This document shows, piece after piece, positions 34,069 to 46,774 of a DNA stretch of 64,000 nt. The translations under genes were made by a program, and so were the position numbers. Each line of letters begins with the position of its first letter. The first letter of the stretch is position 1. The stretch spans positions 21,707,570 through 21,771,569 of the forward strand of contig CM053246.1 in assembly GCA_028583405.1 (NCBI GenBank), in the 5' to 3' direction. Source of the stretch: Pogonophryne albipinna. Lineage: Eukaryota; Chordata; Actinopteri; Perciformes; Artedidraconidae. The notes below the pieces were generated by a model. That model did not search any database. It saw only the letters and a program-made list of their open reading frames with translations, and was not told the origin of the DNA.

Positions 34069-35181
34069 TAGGGGTGTAACGGTACACGTACCCGTACCGA
34101 AATTATTCGGTACGGGCCCTTCGGTTCGGTACACGTGTGTACCGAAGTGTACCGAACGAATATAACGTTAAACGTAAAAAATTGAGAACGTGAACAACTT
34201 CTTGGAAGTAATCTCAGGTGCTGCGTCGCAGCATTCAGAGTAATTTGCTCACATTGTGTTCAACGCGTCATAGAGCGAGCAAGTCATTTCATTGGACGAG
34301 AGGCATACTATGAGAGCTGGTCAGAGGGACGCGTTCAAATGTAGTCAGTAATTTGAGGAACTGTCGAAATGGCGAACGCAGATAAAGTTGAGCTCAAAAA
34401 TCCTCCAGCATCATTGAAGTCTCCGGTTTGGGAACATTTTGGTTTCGCAGTTACGTACAAGGATGACGGACAAAGACAGGTGGACCGAACCAAAGCTGTT
34501 TGGCATTGTTTTGGCATTTTGGCATTCGGCATTGTTCAACTAAAATTGGTTACGCAGCTGGCAATACATCAAACTTGCACACTCATTTGAAAAGGCATCA
34601 CCCGAACGTGAATATCACCGGTACCAAAAGAAAAAAGACTGAAGTGCAAACCCAACTCCCACTAGCATGTAAGCCTCCACCACTCGCAAAAAGTTCAGAC
34701 CGAGCCAAAGCTATTACAAACGCCAAATATCCTTATGTTGCCATGTTAGCAAAGCGCTACCTGGCTGTATCTGCTACCTCTGTCCCTAGCGAGAGGGTGT
34801 TCTCCACAGCAGGAGACATTGTTAGTGCCAGCAGATCTGCCCTTTCGGCAAGCAATGTGGACAAGTTCATTTTTCTTTAAAAAAAACATGAAAATACAAT
34901 GACAAGCAAGTCCTAATGTCAAACTGGCTGCTTAGGTACTAGTACAGTACAAATACAGATTATTTTAGTTCATCGAAAAGCTGCACCTTAATGTTTATTT
35001 TATTATATTTTGTATTTATTTGAGTGAATACATTATTCACAGTTTAATAATATTTAAAAAAAAGATATGTTATGTTTTGTGATAATTTTTTCTGCTGTAC
35101 CGAAAACGTACCGAACCGAACCGTGACCTAAAAACCGAGGTACGTACCGAACCGAAATGTTTGTGAACCGTTACACCCCTA
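34069..35181 (+). mobile_element. Internally deleted hAT with BED-hATC fusion
   Basis: Termini TAGGGGTGTAACGGT and its complement (ACCGTTACACCCCTA). Flanks ATATATAT on both sides (34061-34068, 35182-35189), consistent with an 8-bp duplication though in AT-repeat. Inserted next to the right end of the Tc1 element. Confidence 0.8.
34369..34880 (+). pseudogene. hAT transposase: BED finger joined to hATC domain
   Basis: N-terminus MANADKVELKNPPASLKSPV then WEHFG, the start of a BED zinc finger in ZBED-type hAT transposases; finger histidines in THLKRHHP. Around 34500-34540 a local repeat of TTGGCATT disrupts the first finger cysteine and shifts the frame. The second frame continues NTSNLHTHLKRHHPNV, QTQLPLACKPP, and then passes directly into the C-terminal dimerisation domain (YPYVAMLAKRYLAV, ATSVPSERVFSTAGD, VDKFIFL) ending at a stop near 34880. 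About 400 central residues, including the catalytic core, are missing. Confidence 0.82.
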
Positions 35182-35329
35182 ATATATATATATATATATA
35201 TATAAATGTGTAATCCATGTAATCCATAATAAAATATACAATTATAGTTGGATCTTTGTGTCTTCTTATTGTTAGCAGAGAAAATGTACTGCGTTTACAA
35301 CAATATACAATTAATCCTACCAATATAGA

Positions 35330-35408
35330 TGGGAACCGGGTTGGGGGGGCCCGAAAATATTTCCAATTACCCAAGGGGGGCCCGACTGAAAAAGTTTGGG
35401 AACCACTG
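35330..35408. mobile_element. hAT right end only
   Basis: Ends AAAGTTTGGGAACCACTG; contains GGGGGGGCCCG twice. No matching left end or 8-bp duplication found. Confidence 0.5.
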
Positions 35409-35425
35409 ACCTAACCAAACGAAAC

Positions 35426-36126
35426 TTAAAGGGGACCTATCATGCAAAATGCACTTTTTAATGTCTTTGATACATAAATACTGTGTCCGGTGTGTCCGGG
35501 AACTCATGCAGCGTCAGAAAATAAAACCTTTTCTCTTTTCCTCCGTACCCAAATCTTTTAAAAACGGGGGTACAACGAGCAGACACAGATTTGCTGCCGA
35601 TAAGACGTCAAAAATGGCGGCGGACCCACAGAAAGTTGCCATCAGAAACAATGCCTGACGTGTTTTGAACGTAATCTCGTCTTTGTTTACATTAGCAAGC
35701 CTCGCTAACACTCAGAGCTAACCTGTACTGAAGAGCACATGTGTTTAAAGAGCAGGAAATAAAAAAAAGAACTCACCTTGTGATAAACCCGCAAGAGAAA
35801 AAGCATTTGAGCTCCATACTGTTTCAGAAATAATCCTTGATGTGGTTTAAACAGGATGGCGTTTTATCACAGCAGAATTTAACTTTATCTCCGGTAGAAT
35901 TCTGATCAGGCATTAGCTCCACCTCCTCTTTTTTTTCTTTTCAAACGAAGGACCCAAAATCCGCGTTTCTCTAACAGGGCTGCAAAAGAAGGGTTTGAGC
36001 AGTATGAGGCATGGCTACAATGGGTGAACTGTTTGTTATTTTAAGCAAAAAACTTCACAGACATGTTTTGTATAGGTATGGCCCTACAATATATTTTTAC
36101 AATATAGCACAATAGGTCCACTTTAA
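35426..36126. mobile_element. TTAA-flanked MITE
   Basis: TTAAAGGGGACCTATCATGC at the left and ATAGGTCCACTTTAA at the right form terminal inverted repeats inside TTAA. A very common fish repeat type; TTAA suggests Kolobok- or piggyBac-like mobilisation (inference). Confidence 0.65.
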
Positions 36127-36132
36127 CCTTAG

Positions 36133-36438
36133 CGGAGCTTACACACGGCGGCGTGCGTTGAAGCTTCAACGCTTCTGCCCATTCACTTTGAATGGGGTGA
36201 CGTCACGCTTTGCCGAACTGCATTGTGGGAGCAAAGCGTTGCTCGCTTCAAAAGTAGAGCGATGTTCTACTTTTGAAGCTTCAACAGAAGCGTCAGCCAA
36301 TCGAATCAGTACAAGCTCTAGCCAATCAAACCGCGTGCTTGTGTGTCCGGGGTGGGAGATTCATGCGATTGGTTGTTGGACGAGCGTCAGACACGCCCGC
36401 CGGCAAGCTTCAACGCACGCCGCCGTGTGTAAGCTCCG
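36133..36438. mobile_element. 306-bp MITE with 3-bp duplication TAG
   Basis: Terminal inverted repeats of more than 30 bp (CGGAGCTTACACACGGCGGC..). TAG on both sides (36130-36132, 36439-36441). A diverged partial copy lies inverted at 46775-47055. Three-base duplication suggests PIF/Harbinger. Confidence 0.82.
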
Positions 36439-36441
36439 TAG

Positions 36442-38233
36442 GATGGTGATTTTAAAAATTACTATATGTGTTGTCATGAAGGCTTAAATAAACTACACGT
36501 AGCTTTTATTAGGAATCCTTGGACGCATATAGGGTCACTGCTGGCCTTTTCTTTAAATGCCGTGCATCTCAGGTATACTGGCGACTCTGAATTACCCAAT
36601 CACAAGTGGCCACAACAACCAGAGCATAGCATTTTGCATCGTGTTGAGTCCAACGTCATTCCCTTTACACACAAACAGGAACATGCAAACTGTGTTAGAG
36701 CAAAGAAGGTCCACTGAAGAGGATTTATGGCGGAGCGATACATGTGAAACTATATCACATCATTCTGCAGCCTACAGTCTCTGACAGCCTCCCACATGAG
36801 AATAGTGTAGAGGAGAGTAATCTCAGAGCGAAAGTAAGAGCAGTGGAAATAGATTCACTGCTCGACAGCTCTGGTGTTTCACCTTATTTTTTTACCCAAC
36901 CCAGGTTTACTCAGCGAATGGAGCACAGGATTTATCTTGATTAAATACACTATTGATCCTAATGTGCACACAACTTTTTTGTAAGCCTTATTTAACAGTG
37001 TACTTTTTTCTTTAAGATCCATTTCTAAAATAACCTCTTAAAATGTGGAGGAACCTGAACCTGCTGTGAGAAACTTCCAATCTTATCTACTGGCTCCAGT
37101 CCAGCCTGTCTGAGTATTCCACTTTCCTCTTCACAGAGATCATCAGTGTGAGACCTCTATGTGTGAGACAGAAAACTGTTGATCACAAAGCAACCTCTCT
37201 TTTGTCTCTCTACCTGGAATGCAGTCTTGTTGTTATATCATACACACAAAAACAGCCATGTTATGTTTTCCTGGCAACTTGACTAAGTCTTGGGCAAATT
37301 AGGTCATAAAAAATCTCATAAGTTCTTGATGAGACAATTAAAAACCTTGATTAGTGTCCCTTATTTATTCGCTCCCTCAAGCAGTTGTCAATCTAATGGA
37401 GGGGGGACAATCAGCGTGAGGCGGAATGACCTCCTGCTGTGCATGTACTCGAGAGCATAAGCCATCTACTGAGCATGGACTCTATTGCCAACTGTGTTTA
37501 TTATTTAAAAAGAAAAACAAGAGGAAAAAAGGGAGAAGGGTTAAGGAAAGGATATTACATTCTAACAAACGCAGGAGAGTTTAGGATTATTATTCCCGAG
37601 GATAGGGATATGTGTTTGTTTGGAGAAGATAAAGAAGAATGCCTCCTGGTCTATAGGTTTTCTAACTTAAGGTGCAGTTCACAAGAATAAACGTAATTTA
37701 AAGAATCTACTTTCAGATTTGTGAACATGGGCTGTAATTGGGCATGAAGAAAATAGAGTATGAAGTAGAAAGACCAACCTTTTGCTTTTATTCCTTTTAT
37801 TTTACGATTGTTTTAACTGTATTTTAATGCTTTTTATTTGATATTGAATTTTTTTAGTAGATTGTCTTGATTTTCACAAAACATGAATGAAAGATCCTCT
37901 ACAAATATAAGTTAATTGCTTGATTCAAATGATCTATGACACTTGACAAGATGAAAATTACTTTTGATTAAGCATGATTCCCGCATGCACTGCCCAATTT
38001 CTCTCTACAAATCCTGTCAGGTCCTAAGTATTACTGGATACCATTTTCACACTTAGTATCTGAGATTATGTACATGGGATCAACTTGTTTTTGACCCAAT
38101 CATAACCAGACAGCTGTCATGGGTTAATCCCCTCATTGACTCCATTCACGACACATACACAGCGGCAATTCCATACAAATCAATGTTCACACAAAGATTA
38201 CCACACAGCAAAAATACTCACAGGATACTGTCA
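36442..38233. other. No recognisable feature
   Basis: AT-rich; frames at 36466-36717 and 37439-37690 show no family signature. Confidence 0.45.
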
Positions 38234-38453
38234 CCCTATAGCAGTGTATCTCAAAGTGGGGGGCGCAGAGGCATGACAGCGAGAGACCAGGAGGAAAAAT
38301 GGTTATGAAAAAAATATATACTGTATACATCATAATTTGGGAAATTATTAATTCGAAAATAATATGATACAGTACAGTACAAGTACGTCTGGGTCTCTGT
38401 GTTTCATTCAAGCTCGGCTCTGTGTGTGTGTGGAACGAGACATTTTGTGTGCG

Positions 38454-38456
<3 letters not shown>

Positions 38457-38493
<37 letters not shown>
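38457..38493. repeat. (GA)n microsatellite
   Basis: About 18 GA units within the outer hAT element. Confidence 0.9.
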
Positions 38494-38497
<4 letters not shown>

Positions 38498-40099
38498 CAC
38501 TGGTACCGGAGATCATTGTTGTTGTTAGCTACTGGTGCTAGCGAGCTACGCTAACGGATATAAGGAGCTTTTTCAACAACAAGGTGGAGGAGAGTCCTCT
38601 CCTGTCGGACTGAGAGGCTCAGTGAACTAAAGGGCTCTGAGTGTTTAGATAGTTAACTTTAGTCTAAGTTATCTCAGTGGGTCTCGTTTTGGTCACGATT
38701 AATGTAAACAATTATTTCCGAGGCACATGTTTATATGATCATTATAGTTATACAAAAATAAGAGAATAAATGAAAAACAGGTATGAAATACAGTAAAAAA
38801 AGAATAAAGTTTAAAAGGGGAGTGATTTGTAAAATATCCATAAAACAGTTCTGTTTCATATGGGTGTTGAGAGATGTATCCATAGATCTCTTCATTTTGC
38901 TCTCAAAGTGCACCAGATTGATGCTTTTAACTTCAATATTTAAAAAACAAATCTTCCCGGGGGAGCATGCCCCCGGACCCCCCTATGTGAGGTCCACACA
39001 CCACCTATAAAAATAGCACTTTACCCCTGCTTACACCTATATGCCGTGAGCTGATTATCGAACCTTCGTTGTAACAGTCGCGACTACACTGTGTATTTGC
39101 GTGGGGAGTGTTGCAGTAGAAAATTCCACTGTAGCGACCGGTACATTAATGGGAAACCCTAAATGTTGGAGCACCCTCTATTGTGGCTTTCACACCAGCG
39201 CTTTTCCCTTTCTAGCTCCGAGCTAGAGCTTTTCTGGTTCAGCTCCGGTTTCCCTTTTCTGCTCCCGCTCTGTTCACACCGCCCAGAGCTGCCGCTGCTG
39301 CATCATGACGTCACCGTTTACATCGCTGATTTGCTCCCCAACGGCATTACGGCGCTCACAACAACAACGGGGAACTGCGTCGGGTCGATGATCGTGTTGC
39401 TTTTAATCACACGAAGCCAGATTAAATTAAATAACGACTTCTCCAACCTTATACTTTTCTCCAGAGTGCCGTGGTTCATTGTTTATTAATGTGTTTCTGC
39501 GGCATTTACCGACCGCTGCAGTGTTGGCTGCTCTTCCACGGGAGTTTATTCTCCCGTTAGCTCCCGGTTAGCTCACACTGCAGCGGCCGCTCTAAAGTAT
39601 TCACTGTCCGACTCACACAAGCAGCTGATAAATATCCCCAGTTCCCCTTAAGTGAATGTGTGTCAGTCTGAATTGACGCTGTTTGGCATCACAACGCTGT
39701 TATGAAAGTTTCTCTGGTATAAAATGGGTGATGTTAGCATAGCAGCGACGTGCGGGCAGGGGAGGCAGAGCCTCACTTGTCATTCTCCAATGTAACGGAA
39801 AAAAAGAATAATAATACAAATAATAATAATAATAAAATGTGTCCACTGATCTGTGTTGTAAATGTGATTTATGTATGATTCCAATCGCTTTTTATAGTAA
39901 AAATCGGCTAATTTGCCGAGCTCCGCTACAACTACGGGGAGCGATGAGATTGAGAAGTGAGGCAGGGACGAGCTCTGCCTCACAGAAGCCCACAGTAACT
40001 TGCTGGAGCACGGGCACTAATTTAGCGCGGGCACTTATTTTGTGAACGCGCTCAAGCCAGTTACTGTGTGGTGAGGTGAGGCACAGATGTTAGTAGTTA

Positions 40100-41776
40100 T
40101 GTGTTAGATGTTAGTTGGCATACAGGGAACTGCTTTAGGCTGGTTTAGGTCCTATCTATCTGAACGCTCTCAGTTTGTACGTGTCAATGATGAATCTTCC
40201 ACGCAAACCAAAGTTAGCCATGGAGTGCCACAGGGCTCAGTGCTCGGACCTATTTTGTTCACATTATATATGCTTCCGTTAGGCAATATTATAAGGAATC
40301 ATTCTGTAAACTTTCATTGTTATGCAGATGATACTCAACTATATTTATCAATCAAGCCTGATGAAATTAATCATCTAAATAAAATTCAAGACTGCCTCAA
40401 GGACTTAAAAACGTGGATGACCTTAAACTTTTTGATGTTAAACACGACCAAAACTGAAGTTATTGTACTTGGCCCGAAGAATCTACGAAACAAATTATCT
40501 AAAGATATACTAACTATGGATGGCATTAATTTGGCCTCCAGTGAGACTGTAAGGAATCCTGGTGTTATATTTGATCAGGATTTATCCTTTAACGCCCACA
40601 TAAAATCAATTTCAAGGACCGCCTACTTCCATCTACGTAACATTGCAAAAATCAGGCATATCTTGCCTCAAAACGATGCAGAGAAACTAGTCCATGCATT
40701 TGTTACTTCAAGGCTGGATTATTGTAACTCTTTATTATCAGGGTGTACCAAGAAGTCAGTCAAGTCGCTTCAGCTGATTCAAAATGCTGCAGCTCGTGTA
40801 CTAACCAGAGTTAGGAAAAGGGACCACATTACTCCTGTTCTGGCTGCCTTACACTGGCTCCCTATAGAACACAGGATAGAATTTAAAATTCTTCTTCTCG
40901 CCTACAAAGCCCTTAATGGGCAGGCACCATCTTACCTTAAAGAACTCATTATACCCTACTGTCCTACTAGGGCATTGCGTTCCAAGAATGCAGGGTTGTT
41001 GGTTGTTCCTAGAGTCTCTAAAAGTACAATGGGAGCCAGAGCCTTTTCTTATCAAGCTCCACATTTGTGGAATCAGCTTCCAGTTTGTGTTCGGGCGGCA
41101 GACACCCTATCCGTTTTTAAGAGTGCGCTTAAGACCTTCCTTTTTGATAAAGCTTATAGTTAGGGCTGATTAGATTCAGCCCCTAGTTTTGCTGATAGGC
41201 TTAGTTTGTCGGGGGACATCTTACTTCTTCCTTCTCTCTGTCTATACCTGTGTACTCTCATGTTCCGATTAACCCAGCTTCCCCAAATTTCTTTCTTTTT
41301 GGTGTCTATATACGCTGGGATCCGGAGTCATGGATGATCCTGCGGTCCTGTGTCCTGCATCGCGAGCCCTGGATCTTGAGTCGTGGCTGTGGTCATGGAT
41401 CATAGGTCCTGGATGGATAACCTCGTGGATTCATCTTCCTATTATACACACATGCATTTCCAAACATTTGGACTACCTATGTTGCAAATGTATTATCTTT
41501 TCAATTTACACACGGCATCTATTGCACGTCTGTCCGTCCTGGGAGAGGGATCCCTCCTCTGTTGCTCTCCCTGAGGTTTCTCCCATTTTTCCCTTTAAAA
41601 CTGTGGGTTTTCTTCGGAAGTTTTTCCTTGTACGATGTGAGGGTCTAAGGACAGAGGGTGTCGTATTGTCATACTGATATTTTGTACAAACTGTGAAGTC
41701 CACTGAGACAAATGTAACATTTGTGATATTGGGCTATATAAATAAACATTGATTGATTGATTGATTGATTGATTGA
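40100..41776 (+). mobile_element. 5'-truncated L2-clade LINE
   Basis: Starts inside RT at about 40108, ends in GGGCTATATAAATAAACATTG then (ATTG)n at 41750-41776. The 3' UTR is 0.6 kb. Inserted in the third-level hAT. Confidence 0.85.
40108..41163 (+). pseudogene. L2 reverse transcriptase C-terminal half, open frame
   Basis: 351 uninterrupted codons: [27 protein letters not shown], an intact YADD at about 40323, then the L2 C-terminal region ([37 protein letters not shown]). The N-terminal endonuclease and first RT blocks were never inserted, so it cannot work alone. The absence of stops suggests a young insertion. It reads in one frame through the region where the 11.7-15.6 kb copy has its third frameshift. 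Confidence 0.87.
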
Positions 41777-42362
41777 GATGAGCTCTGCCTCACCTCAGAA
41801 TGCGTCACCCCACAGAAACTGTCTGGAAAGCGGGCCCTAAGCGCATGCCTGCACAATCTCACTGTATGTCACCAATGTAATGTTTGTAGATCCCTTTATT
41901 ACATTTATCCTCGCCATCCATAGTCTCTAAATAACTTATTTCACGTATATATGATATTTAGGCTCGCTGGTCTCATCATACAACGGCAATGAAAAAAGCA
42001 CCAGGGGAGGCAGCCACAACCTCTGCCGCACTGAAGGGGGCGCAAGTGAGCCCACAGGTTCTTGTTGCTACTGTTATTCTACGCAGAGACGTAGACACAA
42101 ACAACAAACTAGACTTTTGAAACTAGAGGAAGATAAGGAGGACTTTTACAAAAAAGTAATAGAGATTGTTGTCCAGAAGGATAGCATGGACTTCATCTTC
42201 AAGTCAAGGTAAGACCACATTTGTAATGAACATTGGATCTTACTAAGAGAGAACAATCCAATATTTAGATTTTGGATAGGCTATCCTTTTGTTGAACGGT
42301 CTGTTTAAAATGAATCGAAGCATCAGACTAAAAAAGCTTTTGAAAATAACAGAATATTTCGA

Positions 42363-42713
42363 TTAAAGGTGGGGTAGGTAAGTTTGAGAAACCGGCATGA
42401 TATACACTTTTTGTTATATTCCATGGAATGCTCTTAACATCCCGATAGCAATGAATATCTGAAGTGCTTTGACAAAAAATACATAAAAACATTTCATCTG
42501 TGGAAGCCGTAGTACTGTAAAAAGCACGACCACTCATTTTAGCCGGCCCGGCTAAAATAACCTGCCTGTCAGCCTTCCATCTGTGCACAAACTTATCTCG
42601 TGCCCTCATTGGTCATGTGCGCGTTCGTGTGTGTTGGAGGAGGGGCTGTGTATTTTCAAATTCTAGCGCACTCGAGCTGGTTTCTCCAAAATTACCTACC
42701 CCGCCACCTTTAA
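42363..42713. mobile_element. 351-bp MITE
   Basis: TTAAAGGTGGGGTAGGTAA at the left and TTACCTACCCCGCCACCTTTAA at the right: inverted repeats continuing through GAGAAACC / GGTTTCTC, about 33 bp. A common fish MITE; flanks suggest a TTAA- or TA-type target. Confidence 0.75.
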
Positions 42714-43228
42714 GGTCAAAATATATAATATTTGTAAATCTGACTCTGAAAGAGTCAGTGCCTCACCAGCCATGAACCTCACCGCACGTCACTGTAGCAT
42801 AGCAACCGAAGCTAAACTGACTACTTGCTATTGCTATCCTATTGTGGCATACACCGTTTTCTACAGGCACATTTTACCGGCGTATTTTTATTATGATTCT
42901 ACTTGTGATAGTCGGACATGACAACCTGTGCAGCCCATGTATTGATTCCATCCGATAGCTGCTATAATACAAAACAAAACGTCTGCCTGCTCTCCACAAT
43001 GATCAACAGTGAACGGATGGTCAAAATAAGGTACAAATAAACAGAGCCACACGCAGCCTGGTTAGTGTTGCCTGACGTTATAAAGTGTGTTTATAAGCAC
43101 TACTGCTTGTAGGCAGGCATGACAGTCGACCCATGTTCAGGGGAGGTGGGTTTAGTTTCCTGCACGCCTCGACGTAAGAGAGACGTAAGCGACGCCACCT
43201 CTTAGCTCCGAAGCTCTTGCCTCTAGAC

Positions 43229-43586
43229 CAGTGTTTCTCAAACTTTTTCATACCAAGGACCACTTAACCAATAAAAAAACACTCGCGGACCACCTAACTC
43301 CACAAATATCAAAAAACACATCGTTTTTCTAGAACAGATTACAAATCACCTGAAAATGGTACAAACAAGTGGCAACATGTGTGATGAAGGTGTTGCGCTG
43401 GGCTATATCATGCAATCGAAAGTGAAACTTAAGCTCGCTCCATTGCGGAGATATTCCCGCGAGAGTGCGGAAAACTGAAATGAATTTATTTATTTAAAAT
43501 GTGAAATGTTACCAATATACTCACGGACCACTAGGGGGCGCTCATGGACCACCAGTGGTCCGCGGACCACACTTTGAGAAGCACTA
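43229..43586. mobile_element. 358-bp hAT MITE, copy B
   Basis: Reverse complement of copy A with about three substitutions, one at the terminal base (CACTA instead of CACTG). Perfect 8-bp duplication CTCTAGAC (43221-43228, 43587-43594). Inserted in the Harbinger-like element. Confidence 0.93.
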
Positions 43587-44203
43587 CTCTAGACCGACAA
43601 TTTTTTGGAGCTGGAAGTGAACCGGATTCCGGAGCTAAGAGGCGGCGCCGCTGCGGTGTGAACAGGAAAAACCGGCTCTTTTCTGGCTCCAGCTCCGAGC
43701 CGGAGCTGAAAACGCGTTGGTGTGAAAGGGGCATATGAAACGTCAAGCTACCCCACAGCACCCCCAAAAGAAATCTCTGGCGCCGCCACTGAGCCTGCAA
43801 CCCTGTTTTGAAGAAATGTGCAGTGCAACACAGGCTCATTGCAGCCACTAATGCTGTGATAAGACACACTTTTTTGCCAAATATCAGCATTTTCTTTCTT
43901 TTCATTTTTTTGCACAGATTGCAAAGTGGCAAAGTATTATCATGTATTGTTCTAGCAAAGGGATTGCACAATTGTATTTTTTTTTTTGAGCACACAGACT
44001 TATGGAGCATTGTTTTATTATCACTGTTCTAGCAAAGTGATTTTTTAAAAATGTTGAAAGGAATGCTCACGTTCATATTGATGTATTTTAATAAATGTTA
44101 ACTTGGCCCATTACGTGACTATTTGTGTTGGGGGGGGGCCCGACTTTTTTTTTTTCCAAAGGAGGGGCCTGACAGAAAAGGTTTGAGAACCACTGCCCTA
44201 TAG

Positions 44204-46484
44204 TAACTTAATTATATTTCAAAATGAAACATAGACCTGCGTTTTCAACTTCTCACACCCAAGGGTCAGGCTGGCCTTCAACAGGTTCAGATAACAACAG
44301 ATACAAGCTCCTCCAGCATCTCTGTCAGTCTGGAAGCTTATAAACTGTGAACCTAGAGGCTGTCAATATCTGCTGCAATTCATGTTAAAGTATTGATTAC
44401 CAAGGTATCACATCTAGCGAGAACAGAATATTGATTGGCTCCCAGGTCAAATAGATTATTCCTGCCTAGATGCACGGAGGACCTTCTCGACACAAACATA
44501 ATTATAGACTTACTTTTCAAATCAGGAAAACCACCGGGTGTAACAATGACATTAATGATGGCCCTTTTCTTTTTCAGTATGGTAGCGAGCCACGGCTGTG
44601 AGTCACTACATGCAACACCACACTTGGCAGGACCTTACTGGAATGATATCATTATAATTTTATGCCATGCAGTTTGGCTCTCTATGATAAGGGTGGTCAG
44701 CCGGTCGGTGATCAAACTATTGGATGTATTGCCATGATATTTTGTAAGAAAACATTGGAATCTCATCAGGAACAATTTGACTGATGATATTCTACTGAAT
44801 TTACCTCCGGTGTTATCACAAGGTCCAGGCTTCAGGTTTAAACATTGGTTCACAGGCAACTACCTGCAAAACTAATGCCATTCCACATCAACATCAGCTG
44901 TGCTTTGTGTTAAGTGCAAATGAACAAACTAAAATGTTTAACATTACAGCCTGCTAAACATCACCATGTAATGTTTCCTTTTAATGTAAGCAGGTTAGAA
45001 GCTGATTTTAATATTTATCTAAGATTACAGCCTCACAGAGCTTGGCTTTAGACTGGTGTACTTACATCTGCGTGCGACAGACCGTTATATAACAGAATTA
45101 TATTTTTGTACCTGAGATAATAACTCAAACTGGTATTGTTGTTTTTTAAAGCCCAACAACATGTTTTAAGATATCTAAAATCTTCATGAATCCATAAATG
45201 ATATGCGTTTTTTCTTAATAATGAACAAGAATCACTTAAGACTCTTAAAATTAACAAAGAAAACGTTTAAATTGTTGATAGGTCAAATGTAACGAGCCAA
45301 GCCAGAACCAGATGACGCATTAAACCCATTAGCCCATTAGATTATAATCATTGTGCCTAAGATTATACTTGTTTGTTTGGAAAGAGCAAACACAAACTGC
45401 AGGCCATAGTACACAGAGAAAATGTAACAACCCAGTCCTCATACAAAGATGTTAGGAGCGGCAGATAAAATACAAATAAAAAGGTCATGCCATAGGGTCA
45501 TATTAAAAAAGGAAAAGGTTTTCAAAGCAATCCTTGCTCTTCTCTTGTTTTCCATCTTTAAGCGCTTTGTTTACTATCGAATGGACTATACAGCAACATT
45601 AAAATGTGAAAAAGCCAGTGCTTAATATTTGATGTGAACGATCTGTGTCCACCCAAACTGTATCTGCTTTATTTCACTCACCAGTGTGTTTTGCACAGAA
45701 AACCAATCCCAGTTCTACTCCTCAATAAACTCATCAGTTTGAGCTCCTGCTTCTCTTTAACATGAAGACATGAGCAGACTGCTTGGCATGTTAATTACTC
45801 TCAATTATCTCGCTCATCTCTTCATCTCTGTCAGCTCAGGCTGTCTGAGGATAATAGTCTTTCACAGCCTGTGAGGGAGAGTAGGGAAAACACGACCATT
45901 TGTGTATTCACTGATTAAATAATTGAATAATAAGATATTCACATTGGTTTGTAATATTAACAATAAGTCCGACTGTCAGAGTCGAGGACAGTAACAGAGA
46001 AGGGTAAAGAGACTAACAGAAAAAGCAAAGCAAAATGAAATTCAATCCATAGGCTTCTGTATACTTAACATGGGCCATCCAAAGTTTGTGACCTACAATA
46101 AAATAAACATTATAAGGGTTAGAAAGCAGCGTTGAGGAAACACAAAAAAGCAGGCATCTCACAGCTGCAGCCTTTTAAATGGGTCATGACACATTTCCTA
46201 GAATACTTTTAGAAAGTCTTTCTTTTTTTCCACTTTTTGGTCATTGAATGGATGAGGGGTATAGTGGAGTTGAGCATGGCCTGCTTCAGTAAGCCAAATC
46301 TTGTCAAGTTTCTCCCAAAATATATAAATATATAATTTATAGAACATGAATGGAGATCCAGCACATCCCAGATCTAGCCTAAGACAGACACAGTGTATAC
46401 TGTATGACACCCACTTGTGATGGTCACCTGCTGACCTGCTGACCTGCTGACGTGTTTTGAACCTTTACGCCAACATGGACACAA
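44204..46484. other. No recognisable gene
   Basis: Mostly AT-rich, no signature. A short tandem of CTGCTGACC occurs at about 46427-46452. Confidence 0.45.
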
Positions 46485-46759
46485 TATCAATTACGATTTT
46501 GGCTTGCAACGATTATGAAAACAACATAATCGAAATAAAACGATTATTTATTTATTTTTATTATTCTTTTTATTGGTTCTTTAGTTGAATTATACTTAAA
46601 GTTCAGGGTAATCAACTGTTAAAAACAAACTGTTCAATTTTTTTTTTTCAATAAATGGATGTTTTCAAAGAAAATGGATAATCGTTTTTAATAATCGTGA
46701 TATCAATTATTGACCCAAATAATCGAGATTATGATGTTTGCCATAATCGAGCAGCCCTA
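46485..46759. mobile_element. hAT fragment (CGATTA-type)
   Basis: Right end CGAGCAGCCCTA with many CGATTAT subterminal motifs, related in style to 22258-22881. Left terminus absent. Confidence 0.55.
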
Positions 46760-46774
46760 ACACAAAGTCCTTTA

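Larger units (their letters stand above)
39743..42794. mobile_element. hAT element, third level
   Basis: Ends CAGCGACGTGCGG and CCGCACGTCACTG. Perfect 8-bp duplication TAGCATAG (39735-39742, 42795-42802). Contains an L2 LINE and a 350-bp MITE; no transposase found in the remaining 1 kb. Confidence 0.9.
39185..43732. mobile_element. PIF/Harbinger-like element, second level
   Basis: GGCTTTCACACCAGCGCTTTTC near 39185 returns inverted at the right (GGTGTGAAAGGGGC, 43719-43732); subterminal AGCTCCGAGC-type repeats occur at both ends. No clear target duplication, so boundaries are approximate. Own sequence is about 1.1 kb after removing nested elements. Confidence 0.62.
38242..44195. mobile_element. 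Outer hAT element of a nested stack
   Basis: Left end CAGTGTATCTCAAAGTGGGG at 38242 and right end GGTTTGAGAACCACTG at 44195 form hAT inverted repeats. Both are flanked by the same 8 bp, CCCTATAG (38234-38241, 44196-44203), which pairs ends almost 6 kb apart. Its own sequence is about 1.4 kb; the rest is later insertions. The left part matches the fragment at 26625-26945. Confidence 0.82.

Noticed and set aside
35330..35408. Attempt to pair this hAT right end with a left end
   Set aside because: No CAGTG end preceded by ACCTAACC was found in the window.
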